Positions 54,113 to 63,670 are shown, counted from the first letter of the stretch. The stretch is DNA of 64,000 nt from Pseudomonas lini (GCF_001042905.1 NZ_JYLB01000001.1:558001-622000), one strand, 5' to 3'. Notes: generated by a model from the sequence alone, not told the origin. Translations and numbers: made by a program.

Positions 54113-54442
54113 ATGCGGACTTTGGTATGGATGGCTGCAACGTTTGCCCTGGTGACTCTCTCGCTTGAGGCTCAGGCAAAGGACCTGAGCAAGAACAGTC
54201 GTTTCGTCTGCAGCTGGGGCTCGGACATAGCTGCTGGCGCACAGGCGTCAAAGCTTTCCGGGCTCACGCTTTACGGGGCACGCAGGAAACTGCAAGCGCG
54301 CAAATTTCCCCGGCCGTGGATGCGCATGACCGCCATGGGGATCACGGAACAAACCTACAACAGTCCCTCCCGTCTCAAGCCTGCCGACATCAAGCAAACG
54401 TATTACGAGCAATGCATCAAGCATGAATTGGCGCAACGGTAG
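54113..54442 (+). CDS. Small exported protein of unknown function
   Basis: A 109-residue protein I do not recognise. It begins with a signal peptide (MAATFALVTLSLEAQA, cleavage before KDLSK) and a mature part of about 87 basic residues with only two cysteines (FVCSWG; YEQCIKHE), which could form one disulphide. The ribosome site is weak: AAGG is 13 nt before the ATG. It lies alone between the divergent homospermidine synthase gene and a REP element. Confidence 0.6.
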   Translation: MRTLVWMAATFALVTLSLEAQAKDLSKNSRFVCSWGSDIAAGAQASKLSGLTLYGARRKLQARKFPRPWMRMTAMGITEQTYNSPSRLKPADIKQTYYEQCIKHELAQR

Positions 54443-54458
54443 GCTGGGGGCGGCTAAT

Positions 54459-54563
54459 CGTAGGAGCTGCCGAAGGCTGCGATCTTTTGACTTTGGCGTC
54501 TGTTCAGGCAACGAGTCGCCCGTTGGAAAGATCAAAAGATCGCAGCCTGCGGCAGCTCCTACG
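54459..54563. repeat. Paired repeat (gatcgcagcc/ggagctgcc type)
   Basis: 'taggagctgccgaaggctgc' near 54461 and its near reverse complement ending at 54563 flank a short centre. It is of the same family as 36117-36216 and lies between the small exported protein and lysR gene ends. Confidence 0.88.
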
Positions 54564-54592
54564 GGGGTTCCCTCGTAACATACGCCGACAAC

Positions 54593-55495
54593 TCACAATC
54601 CCCATCCCTCTCTGACAGCCTTTCGAATCCCTTCCAGCAACATCGCAAACGCCGGGTTGTCGTTGTTTTCGCGCCAGATCAAATGCAGCTCGCTCTGCAC
54701 GCCTTCCCCCAGATCGATGTCGCGAAACACCACGTTCTTGAACACGACGCTGGTGGCGCAACGCGGCACCAGGGCCAGGCCCATTCCGGCGTTGACCAAG
54801 GCCAGGATGGTCAGCGACGAGCCGAGCCACTGCACATATTCCGGGGCGACGCGGGCCGAGCGGAGCATGCCGGTCAGCAGTTCGTTGAACGGCGGGTAAG
54901 CCGCATGGGAGTACATAAGGAAGGGTTGTGCGTCCAGGTCTTTGACGGACACCGTTTCGGCGCTGGCCAGCCGATGGGTATGGGGTACGGCCAATACGAA
55001 GGGTTCACGCACCAGGCATTCGGTGGCATAGCCCGGCTCCAGCAACGGCGCGCGAACGATGCCCAGATCGATCCGGCGGGTGCGAAGGGCCTCGTGTTGC
55101 TGGTAGGTATTCATCTCCGACAGATCGATTTTGACCTGAGGCTGTTTGAGCCGCGCTTCAGCGATGACCTTGGGCAGAAATTCGTACACCGCGCTGCCGA
55201 CGAAACTGATGTTGACCGTACCGATGTCCCCTTCGGCGAAGCGTCGGGCGGTCACGGCGGCTTGCTGAGCGCGCTCCAGCAGGTTCTGCGCCTCGATGAA
55301 AAAGGCACGGCCGGCGGCGGTCAAAGCGACGCTACGCGTGGTGCGGTTGAATAACTCGACGCCCAGATGGTGCTCCAACAATTGAATCTGGCGACTGAGG
55401 GGAGGCTGGGTCATGTTCAACCGTTCGGCGGCCCGGCGAAAGTTGAGTTCGGTGGCCACGGTAGTGAAGCAGCGCAGTTGCGTCAGTTCGAACAT
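54593..55495 (-). CDS. LysR-family transcriptional regulator (aldarate/aromatic type)
   Basis: A 300-residue LysR protein. The helix-turn-helix is FTTVATELNFRRAAERLN followed by MTQPPLSRQIQLLEHHLG; the effector domain includes ISFVGSAVYEFLPKVIAE and IDLGIVRAPLLEPGY. The ATG at 55495 gives the standard LysR opening MFELTQLRCF; the longer reading into the MFS gene is a shadow frame. It is divergent from the MFS and glucarate-dehydratase-like genes, its likely targets. The 105-bp gap contains TCTAAT and ATTAGA half-sites. Confidence 0.92.
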   Translation of the reverse strand: MFELTQLRCFTTVATELNFRRAAERLNMTQPPLSRQIQLLEHHLGVELFNRTTRSVALTAAGRAFFIEAQNLLERAQQAAVTARRFAEGDIGTVNISFVGSAVYEFLPKVIAEARLKQPQVKIDLSEMNTYQQHEALRTRRIDLGIVRAPLLEPGYATECLVREPFVLAVPHTHRLASAETVSVKDLDAQPFLMYSHAAYPPFNELLTGMLRSARVAPEYVQWLGSSLTILALVNAGMGLALVPRCATSVVFKNVVFRDIDLGEGVQSELHLIWRENNDNPAFAMLLEGIRKAVREGWGL

Positions 55496-55600
55496 TGATC
55501 TAATCCGGGTATCAATCGAGTGCCAAGTTAGATTAGACGGGATCAATAGGCGCGTCCATGATCGTTTCTCCCCTAAAAAAACAATGAACGGGAGTCGCCC

Positions 55601-56998
55601 TTGAATAACCATCAGAGTCCGCCGGACCCGACCGTCCTTGCCCGAGCAGCGGCCAAGGTCAAGCGTCATGTACTGCCGCTGTTCGTGGTGATGTTCATCG
55701 TCAACTACATCGACCGGGTCAACATCGGCTTCGTGCGCAGCCATCTGGAAACCGACCTGGGCATTGGCGCAGCGGCCTATGGATTGGGCGCCGGGCTGTT
55801 TTTCATCGGTTACGCCATCTTCGAAGTGCCGTCCAATATGTTGCTGCAACGCTACGGTGCCCGCGCCTGGCTGACGCGCATCATGTTCACTTGGGGTGCG
55901 GCGGCGATGGCCATGGCCTTCGTGCGCGGCGAAACCAGCTTCTATGTCCTGCGCTTCATTCTCGGCGCCGCCGAAGCAGGGTTTTTCCCCGGCATCATTT
56001 ATTACTTCACCCAATGGCTGCCATCGACCGAGCGGGGCAAGGCCATGGCGATCTTCCTCAGCGGTTCGGCCATTGCGTCGGTGATTTCCGGTCCAGTGTC
56101 CGGCGCGCTGCTGCACGTCAACGGTCTCAGCCTGCATGGCTGGCAGTGGATGTTCCTGATTGAAGGCTTTGCTTCCATCGTGCTCTGTGGGTTTGTCTGG
56201 TTCTGGCTGCAATCCCATCCACGCGAGGCGAAATGGCTGAGCGTTGAAGAGAAGGACGCGCTGGTAAGCGCCATTGCCCTGGAACAGCAGGCTCGCGAAG
56301 CCGTGCAGACGGTCAAACCGTCGATGTTCAAATTGCTGGCTGACCGGCAGATTGCCCTGTTCTGCTTTATCTACTTCTCCATCGCCCTGACGATTTATGG
56401 CGCCACGTTCTGGCTGCCCAGCATGATCAAGAAGATGGGTAACCTCGGCGACTTCCAGGTCGGCCTGTTCAACTCGATCCCGTGGATCATCTCCATCCTG
56501 GCGATGTATGGCTTCGCCGCTATGGCCAGCAAATGGAAATACCAGCAAGCCTGGGTGGCGGTGACGTTGGTGATTGCCGCGTTCGGCATGTTCATGTCCA
56601 CCACCGGCGGGCCGATCTTCGCCTTCGTCGCCATCTGTTTTGCGGCCATTGGTTTCAAGGCGGCTTCAGCATTGTTCTGGCCGATTCCCCAGGGCTATCT
56701 GGATGCGCGTATCGCCGCGGCGGTGATCGCCCTGATCAACTCCATCGGCAATCTCGGCGGCTTTGTGGCGCCGACCGCATTCGGGTTCCTGGAACAGACC
56801 ACCGGCTCCATCGAAGGCGGCTTGTACGGCTTGGCGGCCACTTCGCTGGTGGCGGCCGTGGTGATCTTTTTTGCCCGCACGGCACCGCGTGGCGACACGC
56901 GCCGCTCGCTCACCGCTAAACCGGTCGACGCCGCAGCGCCAAAAAATCCTGTCAGTCATCAAGCCTTGAATACCGAGCCAAAGGGAGCTGCCTCTTGA
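55601..56998 (+). CDS. MFS transporter, anion:cation symporter (ACS) family
   Basis: A 465-residue, 12-helix transporter. The ACS pattern is clear: MFIVNYIDRVNIGFVRSHLE, GYAIFEVPSNMLLQRYGAR and LGAAEAGFFPGIIYYFTQW. ACS members move organic anions such as glucarate, galactarate or phthalate. The start is a TTG at 55601 with GGGAG 6 nt upstream; a nearby ATG at 55584 is out of frame. Its stop overlaps the start of the glucarate-dehydratase-like gene (TTGA), so the two are translationally coupled and an aldarate is the likely cargo. Confidence 0.88.
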   Translation: MNNHQSPPDPTVLARAAAKVKRHVLPLFVVMFIVNYIDRVNIGFVRSHLETDLGIGAAAYGLGAGLFFIGYAIFEVPSNMLLQRYGARAWLTRIMFTWGAAAMAMAFVRGETSFYVLRFILGAAEAGFFPGIIYYFTQWLPSTERGKAMAIFLSGSAIASVISGPVSGALLHVNGLSLHGWQWMFLIEGFASIVLCGFVWFWLQSHPREAKWLSVEEKDALVSAIALEQQAREAVQTVKPSMFKLLADRQIALFCFIYFSIALTIYGATFWLPSMIKKMGNLGDFQVGLFNSIPWIISILAMYGFAAMASKWKYQQAWVAVTLVIAAFGMFMSTTGGPIFAFVAICFAAIGFKAASALFWPIPQGYLDARIAAAVIALINSIGNLGGFVAPTAFGFLEQTTGSIEGGLYGLAATSLVAAVVIFFARTAPRGDTRRSLTAKPVDAAAPKNPVSHQALNTEPKGAAS

Positions 56999-58269
56999 AA
57001 ATCAAACGCGTCACCGTCACCCCCATCGCCTTCCGTGATCCGCCGCTGCTCAATGCCAGTGGCATTCACGAACCCTTCGCGCTGCGTTCGATCATCGAGA
57101 TCGAGAGCGACAATGGCTACATTGGCTTGGGCGAAAGCTACGGCGACGCCCCGGCGCTAGCGATTCAACAGCAATTGCAAAGTCAGCTGATCGGTCTCGA
57201 CCCGTTCAACCTCAACCAGTTGCGCGCCATCGTGCAGGCCACCGTGGCGGCAAACAAAACCCAGAGCATCGCCGGGGCGGAACTGGCGCCCGGCTCACAT
57301 GCCAGCAAAGCGGTGAGCAACGCGTATTCGGCATTCGAAGTGGCGTTTCTCGATCTACAGGCGCATTCCCTGAACGTGCCGCTGGTGGACCTGCTGGGTG
57401 GGGCGATTCGTGATGAAGTGCCGTTCAGCGCCTATCTGTTCTTCAAGTACGCGCAACACATCGATTCACCGTACAAACCGGACAGCTGGGGCGAAGCCCT
57501 GAACGAAGAACAGATCGTCGCCCAGGCCCGGCGCATGATCGAGGCCTATGGCTTCAAGAGCATCAAACTCAAGGCCGGCGCACTGCCGCCGGAGCACGAA
57601 GTGTCGTGCATCAAAGCGCTGAAAAAAGCTTTTCCCGGTTACCCGCTGCGCATCGATCCGAACGGCAACTGGTCGCTGGAAACCTCGATTCGCATGGCAG
57701 AACTGTTGGGCGATGACCTGCAATATTATGAAGACCCGACGCCAGGCCTCGACGGCATGGCCGAACTGCACAAACGCACCGGCCTGCCGTTGGCGACCAA
57801 TATGGTGGTCACGGATTTTGATGAGTTCCGCCATAGCGTGGCGTTGAACAGCGTGCAGATCGTGCTCGCTGACCATCATTACTGGGGTGGCCTGCGCGAC
57901 ACTCAGGCGCTGGCGAAAATGTGCGACACCTTCGGCCTTGGCGTGTCCATGCATTCCAATTCGCACCTGGGCATCAGCCTGATGGCCATGGCACATGTCG
58001 CCGCCTCGGTGCCCAACCTCGATTACGCCTGCGACACCCATTACCCCTGGCAGGAACCGGACGAAGAGGTGATCAAGGGTGGCAAGCTACCCATCGTCGA
58101 TGGCTGCGTGAAAATCACCCGTGCGCCAGGGTTGGGCCTTGAGCTGGATCACGATCAATTGGGCAAGCTGCATGATCAATACCTGACCTGCGGCATTCGT
58201 CAGCGCGATGACGTGAAGCAGATGCAGCGTTACAAGCCGGAGTGGAAGACGATCAAACCGCGGTTTTGA
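56995..58269 (+). CDS. Glucarate dehydratase-family enolase-superfamily enzyme
   Basis: A 424-residue enolase-superfamily dehydratase. It has the KxK-type base IKLKAG, metal ligands in RIDPNGNWS, YYEDPTPG and ATNMVV, and the His base in HSNSHLGIS, arranged as in GudD. Glucarate dehydratases convert D-glucarate or L-idarate to 5-keto-4-deoxyglucarate. The start is TTG at 56995 with AGGGAG upstream. No downstream dehydratase-aldolase gene is adjacent. A GudX-like or other aldarate specificity cannot be excluded. Confidence 0.88.
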   Translation: MKIKRVTVTPIAFRDPPLLNASGIHEPFALRSIIEIESDNGYIGLGESYGDAPALAIQQQLQSQLIGLDPFNLNQLRAIVQATVAANKTQSIAGAELAPGSHASKAVSNAYSAFEVAFLDLQAHSLNVPLVDLLGGAIRDEVPFSAYLFFKYAQHIDSPYKPDSWGEALNEEQIVAQARRMIEAYGFKSIKLKAGALPPEHEVSCIKALKKAFPGYPLRIDPNGNWSLETSIRMAELLGDDLQYYEDPTPGLDGMAELHKRTGLPLATNMVVTDFDEFRHSVALNSVQIVLADHHYWGGLRDTQALAKMCDTFGLGVSMHSNSHLGISLMAMAHVAASVPNLDYACDTHYPWQEPDEEVIKGGKLPIVDGCVKITRAPGLGLELDHDQLGKLHDQYLTCGIRQRDDVKQMQRYKPEWKTIKPRF

Positions 58270-58356
58270 TCGCGCATTACCTGACAAACCGGCAACTGTC
58301 CCTTCGCGCTTCAGCCCGCCCGACTGGCATCAGGCGCGAAAGGCAGTTAGAGCCGC

Positions 58357-59034
58357 TCATGTGTTATCCGGCGCCAGAAACCGTTGCTCGATGGCCTCCG
58401 CAAACGGATAGTACGAAAACCACGGCCTGGCTTCGTCAATCACCCGTTGAAATGACGGTCTCTGTACCAACCGCTCGAAATAGGCGCTCAAATGCCGGTA
58501 ATCGTCGGGGAATGGCACGAGCGTTCTGGCATAGAAAAGTGCCGGGGCCGCGGCGCAATCGGCCATGCTGAACGCCGGGCTGGCCACCCAGATTCTGGAC
58601 GCCATCCGGCGATCGAGCATGCCATACGCCGTCTCCAGCGTGGCCCGTTCTCTGCTCAAATCACCGTTGGTCGCGTGTAGCCGATCACTGACAATCTGTT
58701 GCATCGGCACTTGTACATAATGGTCGAAGAAACGATCCCATAACCGGACCTCCAGTGCGCTATCCCAATCGTCTGGGACCAGGCGGTGCTTACCTGGATA
58801 CTGTCGATCCAGGTACTCGATGATGATGCTGGACTCCGGCAGATTCCGCTGGTGAACAGGGTCGCGAATAACCGGGAACTTTCCGATTGGCCACAATGCC
58901 AGAAGTTCTGCGCTGTCGGCAGCGTCCCCGAGATCGATGATCCTTCTCTCGAACTCGGTGCCGTTTTCGTAGAGCGCGATGAGTACTTTGTGACAGAACG
59001 ACGCCAGCGGATGGTAGTAAAGCGTCAGCGACAT
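58357..59034 (-). CDS. Glutathione S-transferase family protein
   Basis: A 225-residue GST. The N-terminal thioredoxin-like domain opens MSLTLYYHPLASFCHKVLIAL with Ser12/Cys14-type positions, then FPVIRDPVHQRNLPESSIIIEYLD with the cis-Pro and Glu-Ser glutathione contacts. The C-terminal domain is helical, with FSMADCAAAPALFYA. It probably detoxifies or transforms an electrophile in the cytoplasm. It is transcribed alone. Confidence 0.88.
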   Translation of the reverse strand: MSLTLYYHPLASFCHKVLIALYENGTEFERRIIDLGDAADSAELLALWPIGKFPVIRDPVHQRNLPESSIIIEYLDRQYPGKHRLVPDDWDSALEVRLWDRFFDHYVQVPMQQIVSDRLHATNGDLSRERATLETAYGMLDRRMASRIWVASPAFSMADCAAAPALFYARTLVPFPDDYRHLSAYFERLVQRPSFQRVIDEARPWFSYYPFAEAIEQRFLAPDNT

Positions 59035-59337
59035 CTTTCAACTCCTCATTTGATGTGAGGGGGCGAGAGCCCTGGAACTGATGAAGGTGGGGCAATGAAC
59101 AATCATAGGCGGATGTTGGCAATGCGTCAGGGCCGCCACTTTCAAGCGTGCGTACTTGCACATGGGAAAATCCCTGCTTAACTGAGCCACTGGTCGGTTT
59201 GTGACTTGTTAGTCATGGCGTTCATCTCAGCGCCCTTGTACCGTTGTCGCTGGTTCTTGCTGTCAGGCTTGCCCGGAGGAAGCCGGATAGCCATTCACGC
59301 TGTGTGATGATCCAATTTGTTCAAGGAAGAGAATGAC
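59035..59337. other. Intergenic, no gene seen
   Basis: About 300 bp between the divergent GST and PhaG-like genes. I see no open frame, repeat or recognisable operator apart from the ribosome site AAGGA at 59323-59327. Confidence 0.5.
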
Positions 59338-60255
59338 ATGATGCTGAAAACCGCGATCGTCGAGATTGGCAAGAAGTACAAGGTTTATACCGAGCATTAT
59401 CTCAACGCCACCGCCGACAAGACCATTATTCTGGTCAATGGCTCGCTGGCAACGACCGCATCTTTTGCCCAAACGGTGCGCTACCTGCGGCCACGCTTCA
59501 ACGTAGTCCTCTACGATCAGCCCTACGCCGGTCAATCGAAACAACACAACCTGCATGACCAACCGATCCGCAAGGAAGACGAGGCCGCAATCCTGTTGGA
59601 GTTGATCGAGCACTTTCGTGCGCAGCATGTGATGTCCTTTTCCTGGGGCGGGGCGGCGACCTTGCTGGCGCTGGCGCAGCATCCGCGACGAATCGAAAAG
59701 GCAGTGATCAGTTCATTCGCCGCGCGAATCAACACTCCGATGCGCGATTACCTGGAGAGCGGTCGGGATTTTCTCCAGGCGTGTGATCGGCGCAATGTCG
59801 GGCGCTTGATCAACAGCACCATCGGCAAGCACCTGCCGTCGCTGTTCAAGCGTTTCAATGAGCGCCATGTCAGCAGCCTGGACGAACACGAATACCAACA
59901 GATGCATTTTCACGTCAATGAGGTGCTGACCCAGGACACTCACTGCTACGTTTCCTGTGCCGATGCCATCGAAGTTCCGCTGCTGTTTATCAACGGCGAA
60001 TGGGATGAGTACACCTCGGTGGAAGACGCTCGTCTTTTTGCCGCTCATAGCCGTCAGGCTCAGTTTCAGACCATCAAGAACGCCGGGCACTTCCTCGATA
60101 TGGAACACCCAACGGCATGGAGTGACACCCAACAAGCCTTGCTGGGCTTTCTGCAACCGGTCGCCAAGATACCGAGCCAGCCCCGTGACCTGACATTCAG
60201 TGGCAAATCGTCAGTGATTCCGCCCCTTCAGTCAGCTAACTGGGTGCGGCTTTAA
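59338..60255 (+). CDS. phaG: PhaG/RhlA-type 3-hydroxyacyl-ACP acyltransferase or thioesterase
   Basis: A 305-residue alpha/beta-hydrolase-fold protein closely following Pseudomonas PhaG. Shared segments are ILVNGSLATTASFAQTVR, VVLYDQPYAGQSK, MSFSWGGAATLLALA (nucleophile Ser) and FINGEWDEYTSVEDAR, with NAGHFLDMEHPTAW near the end. PhaG links fatty-acid synthesis to medium-chain polyhydroxyalkanoate by releasing or transferring 3-hydroxyacyl groups from ACP. RhlA, its relative, makes lipid precursors of rhamnolipids, and FINGEWDEYT is shared with both. AAGGA supports the ATG at 59338. Its 3' end overlaps the convergent response regulator gene by 24 bp. Confidence 0.85.
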   Translation: MMLKTAIVEIGKKYKVYTEHYLNATADKTIILVNGSLATTASFAQTVRYLRPRFNVVLYDQPYAGQSKQHNLHDQPIRKEDEAAILLELIEHFRAQHVMSFSWGGAATLLALAQHPRRIEKAVISSFAARINTPMRDYLESGRDFLQACDRRNVGRLINSTIGKHLPSLFKRFNERHVSSLDEHEYQQMHFHVNEVLTQDTHCYVSCADAIEVPLLFINGEWDEYTSVEDARLFAAHSRQAQFQTIKNAGHFLDMEHPTAWSDTQQALLGFLQPVAKIPSQPRDLTFSGKSSVIPPLQSANWVRL

Positions 60256-60696
60256 CTGACGCAGCAACTCGATCTGATCTGCTGGGACCAGGGTGCGCAG
60301 GGCTTTATACAGCGCGCGGGTTTCAAGCAGGTTCCAGACGCGCAGCATGGTTTCCAGGGCATCCAGTGGCTTGCTGATGAAGTCTTTGGCGCCCAGGGCC
60401 AGCGCGCGCAGTCGGGTATCGCGGGTGGCGTCGGCGGTGAGCACGAGGATCGGCAGGTATTCGCCGGCCGGGATGCGCCGATTGAGCTGTTCCAGTACCG
60501 CAAAGCCGTCGAACTCCGGCATGTGCAGGTCAAGAATCACCAGATCAGGCTCGAAGCTGTTGAACAGGTCCAGGGTTCGCAGCGGCTGAGTGCTGCTCAG
60601 TACATTGGTCAATCCTTCGCGGACAAGCAACTGCTCCATCAAGTCGAGGTTGGGCCGCTGGTCGTCGATGATCAGAATGCGCAGGTCAGTGTTCAC
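60232..60696 (-). CDS. Single-domain response regulator (with C-terminal extension)
   Basis: A 154-residue receiver protein. It has the acidic pair in ILIIDDQRPN, the phospho-acceptor Asp in LVILDLHMPE, the Thr in VLTADA and the Lys in FISKPLD. About 30 helical residues follow the receiver domain with no DNA-binding motif, so it likely acts by protein contact. Its ATG overlaps the stop of the hybrid kinase gene by 4 bp. Confidence 0.88.
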   Translation of the reverse strand: MNTDLRILIIDDQRPNLDLMEQLLVREGLTNVLSSTQPLRTLDLFNSFEPDLVILDLHMPEFDGFAVLEQLNRRIPAGEYLPILVLTADATRDTRLRALALGAKDFISKPLDALETMLRVWNLLETRALYKALRTLVPADQIELLRQLKPHPVS

Positions 60697-63020
60697 ACAG
60701 GCTCCGGTAGATGCTGGTCGAGATGGGCGAGGAATGAAGGGATGTGAATCGGCTTGGTCAGCACCGCCGTCGCTCCCGCCTCCAGCAACGCCAGATGAGT
60801 GAGGTCGCTGGCATCGGCGGTAATCATCAGCACTGGAATGGCACGGGTGATGGAAGACTGGCGCAAGCGTTGCAGAACATTGAAACCATCCAGATCCGGC
60901 AGCGCCACGTCGAGCAAAATCAGCTGCGGCGCATGTTGACGGGCCAGATCCAGGCCCATTTGCCCCTGCATGCTTGAGAGCAATTGGATATGCGGTCGTC
61001 GGTGCAGCAGGGTTTCGATCAGGGCCAGGCTTGAGAGGTTATCTTCGATGCACAGCACTTTACCCTGGTAATCGGGAGCGGTGAGGGCGGCCGTGACGGT
61101 TGGGTGACTGATTCGTGAAACCGGTGGTTCGGTGACGGGTTGCAGGCGCACAAAGGGCAGTTCCAGGGTGAAACTGGAACCTTCGCCGGGCTGGCTTTTG
61201 ACGGTCAGGCTGCCGTTCATCATTTCCAGCAGGCTCTTGCTCAAGGCCAGACCCAGGCCGGTACCTTCCACGTTCGGATCGGTCTCCAGGCGCTCGAACG
61301 GCTTGAACAGTTGCTCCAGTCGATCGGCCGCAATGCCCTTACCGGTATCGCAGACCGACACGGCAATTCGCTGCTGAATGACCCTGACTTCAATGTGCAC
61401 CTGGCCCTGGGGCCGGTTGTATTTGATCGCGTTGGACAACAAGTTGAGCAGCACCTGAACCAGGCGTTGCCGATCGGCGACGATTCCGCTGTCGGCGGCC
61501 AGTATCGGCAGCTCGACCAGTTGGATGCCGGCGTCGCAGGCCATGGGCGAAACCAACGTCAGGGCTTCTTGCAGCACCACCGCCAAGGGCACGGCTTCAA
61601 CGTTGAGTGGCAGGCGCCCGGCCTCGATCTTGGCGATGTCCAGCACCTCGTTGATCAGGGTCAGCAGGTGTTGTCCGGCCCGCAGAATGTGACCGATCTG
61701 TGCCCGCTGCCCTTTGGACGAGTCCATATCCAGCAGTTGCGCGAAGCCGAGAATGGAGTTGAGCGGGGTACGCAGTTCGTGGCTCATGCGCGACAGGAAT
61801 TCGCTTTTGGCGCGGCTGGCGCGTTCGGCTTCTTCGCGTGCGGTGCTCAGTGCTATCTCTGCCACGCGGCGATCGGAGATGTCGCGGGTGATCTTGGAGA
61901 ATCCGCGCAGGGCGCCACTGCTGTCGTATTGCGCGGTAATCACTACGCTGGCCCAGAAGCGGCTGCCATCCTTGCGGCAACGCCACGCCTCTTCCATGTA
62001 ATGACCGTCGCGAGTGGCCTCGCGCAGCGCCATGTCGGGATGCTGCGGGCACTCTTGCGACAGATAAAACACCGAGAAATGCTGGCCGACGATTTCCTGT
62101 TCCGTGTAGCCCTTGATCCGTTCGGCGCCCGCATTCCAACTGGTGACGAAGCCTCGTGTGTCGAGGGCGAAAATACCGTAGTCCTTCACCCCGTCGATGA
62201 TCAGCCGCAAGCGCTCTTCGTTATCGCGCAACGCCCGTTCACGTTCAGCCAGCAACAGCCCGGCTTCGACCAGACGTGTGCCCAATTGACCAATCTCATC
62301 GTTCTCCGGCGGTTGCGGCAGTAACGGCTGACCGAGTGCCAGCCGTTGTGCGTTGCCCTGGACCTGTTTGACCCGGGCGACGATGCCCTTGGACAGGAAC
62401 AGCACCGCCACAATGGCGCCAAACAACCCGCACGCAGCGGCCAGCAAGGTGGAGAACAACAACCGCTGTCGAGTGGAGGCGGCCGCTGCGGTGCGCTCGG
62501 CCAGCAGCGTGTCTTCAAGGGTACGCATGGCGCTGATGCGTTCGCGCAATTCGTCGAGGATGTGCTTGTTGTTGATCAGGATGGTGGTGATCGACTCGGG
62601 TGTGGCGTTGCGATCATCGAGCAGCTCAACCAGGCCTTCGACCTTGGTGTCGATCAACGGGGTGATCACTTCCAGATGTTTGCGCACCCGCTCATCGCGA
62701 ACGTTGCTGTCGAGCCGCTGCAGGGCAGATTCGATCAAGGGCTTGGCTTGCCGATAACCTGGCAGGAAATCCTCGCGGCGAGTCAGCAGATAACCACGTA
62801 CGCTGGCGGCGGCCTCGGCGAGCAGGGTGTGCACGGCCTGAATGTCGCCTTGCACCAGCAGCACTCGGCGCACGTCCTCTTCCGCGCGTGCGGTCTGGCG
62901 TTCGGTGATGTAGATCAACACCAGCGAGAGCATCAGGATCACCAGCGGCAGGGAAATCACCACGAGGGCTTTGCCGCGTAATGGCAGATCGGCCCAGCGG
63001 CGCGCGCTTGATACTTTCAT
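60693..63020 (-). CDS. Hybrid sensor histidine kinase
   Basis: A 775-residue membrane sensor. A first helix (about 16-37) precedes a CHASE3-like helical periplasmic region (VRGYLLTRREDFLPGY) and a second helix (about 190-210), then HAMP-like, PAS (IIDGVKDYGIFALDTRGFV), HisKA with His in SRMSHELRTPLNS, HATPase (LLNLLSNAIKYN; CDTGKGIA; GTGLGLALSKSLLEM) and a C-terminal receiver with Asp in LILLDVALPD. CHASE3 type sensors respond to unknown cues. It shares 4-bp overlaps with both neighbours in a four-gene operon. Confidence 0.92.
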   Translation of the reverse strand: MKVSSARRWADLPLRGKALVVISLPLVILMLSLVLIYITERQTARAEEDVRRVLLVQGDIQAVHTLLAEAAASVRGYLLTRREDFLPGYRQAKPLIESALQRLDSNVRDERVRKHLEVITPLIDTKVEGLVELLDDRNATPESITTILINNKHILDELRERISAMRTLEDTLLAERTAAAASTRQRLLFSTLLAAACGLFGAIVAVLFLSKGIVARVKQVQGNAQRLALGQPLLPQPPENDEIGQLGTRLVEAGLLLAERERALRDNEERLRLIIDGVKDYGIFALDTRGFVTSWNAGAERIKGYTEQEIVGQHFSVFYLSQECPQHPDMALREATRDGHYMEEAWRCRKDGSRFWASVVITAQYDSSGALRGFSKITRDISDRRVAEIALSTAREEAERASRAKSEFLSRMSHELRTPLNSILGFAQLLDMDSSKGQRAQIGHILRAGQHLLTLINEVLDIAKIEAGRLPLNVEAVPLAVVLQEALTLVSPMACDAGIQLVELPILAADSGIVADRQRLVQVLLNLLSNAIKYNRPQGQVHIEVRVIQQRIAVSVCDTGKGIAADRLEQLFKPFERLETDPNVEGTGLGLALSKSLLEMMNGSLTVKSQPGEGSSFTLELPFVRLQPVTEPPVSRISHPTVTAALTAPDYQGKVLCIEDNLSSLALIETLLHRRPHIQLLSSMQGQMGLDLARQHAPQLILLDVALPDLDGFNVLQRLRQSSITRAIPVLMITADASDLTHLALLEAGATAVLTKPIHIPSFLAHLDQHLPEPV

Positions 63021-63670
63021 GACTGGGTCACCAGACCGAGGGCGATGCCACGAACGGCGGCCTGGGTTCGGTCGGCGGCGCCGAGTTTGCCGATGACCCG
63101 TTCTACGTGGGCTTTGGCCGTTCCCGTGGTGATGCCCAATTCTTCGCCGATTTCGCGATTGCTGAAACCGCTGGCCACCAATCCGAGGACCTGGCGTTCG
63201 CGGGCAGTCAAGGTTTCGGCAGGCGCGGCGCCACTGGCGTTGCGTTCGGTCATGCGCCGTAGCAGACGTGCGCTGACCGCGCTATTGAGGGCTTCCTCAC
63301 CCGCCGCGACGCGTTGCAGGGCGTTGATCACTTCATCGCGGCTGGCGTCTTTGAGCAGGTAGCCCACGGCACCGGCATTCATCGCCGCTTCCAGGTGATC
63401 CGGGCTGTCGTCCATGGTGAAGATCACCACTTTCAGGGTCGGCAGGCGCTGTTGAAGAATCCGCGCGGCGCCCAACCCATTGAGCACGGGCATGCGAATG
63501 TCGAGGATGACGATGTCGGGCAGCAGGCGTTCACAAACGTCCACCGCTTCTTGACCATCGCGGGCCTGGCCGACCACTTCGAATTGCGGATGGCCCGCCA
63601 GAAGCGCGACGAAGCCGGTTCGGGTGACCTCATGATCGTCCGCCAGAACCAGACGTAAAACTTCAGTCAT
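63017..63670 (-). CDS. NarL/LuxR-type response regulator
   Basis: A 217-residue NarL-family regulator. The receiver has LVLADDHEVTRTGFV and phospho-acceptor Asp in IVILDIRMPVLNG. The C-terminal LuxR helix-turn-helix has LTARERQVLGLVASGFSNRE followed by IGEELGITTGTAKAHVERVIGKL. It is the likely transcriptional output of this operon, receiving phosphate from the partial NarX-like kinase at the window edge, the hybrid kinase, or both. Confidence 0.93.
   Translation of the reverse strand: MTEVLRLVLADDHEVTRTGFVALLAGHPQFEVVGQARDGQEAVDVCERLLPDIVILDIRMPVLNGLGAARILQQRLPTLKVVIFTMDDSPDHLEAAMNAGAVGYLLKDASRDEVINALQRVAAGEEALNSAVSARLLRRMTERNASGAAPAETLTARERQVLGLVASGFSNREIGEELGITTGTAKAHVERVIGKLGAADRTQAAVRGIALGLVTQS

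Noticed and set aside
54593..56548. A 651-residue reading through the LysR gene and antisense to the MFS gene
   Set aside because: Only the last 300 residues are LysR; the upstream part is the low-complexity His/Gln-rich shadow of the MFS gene.
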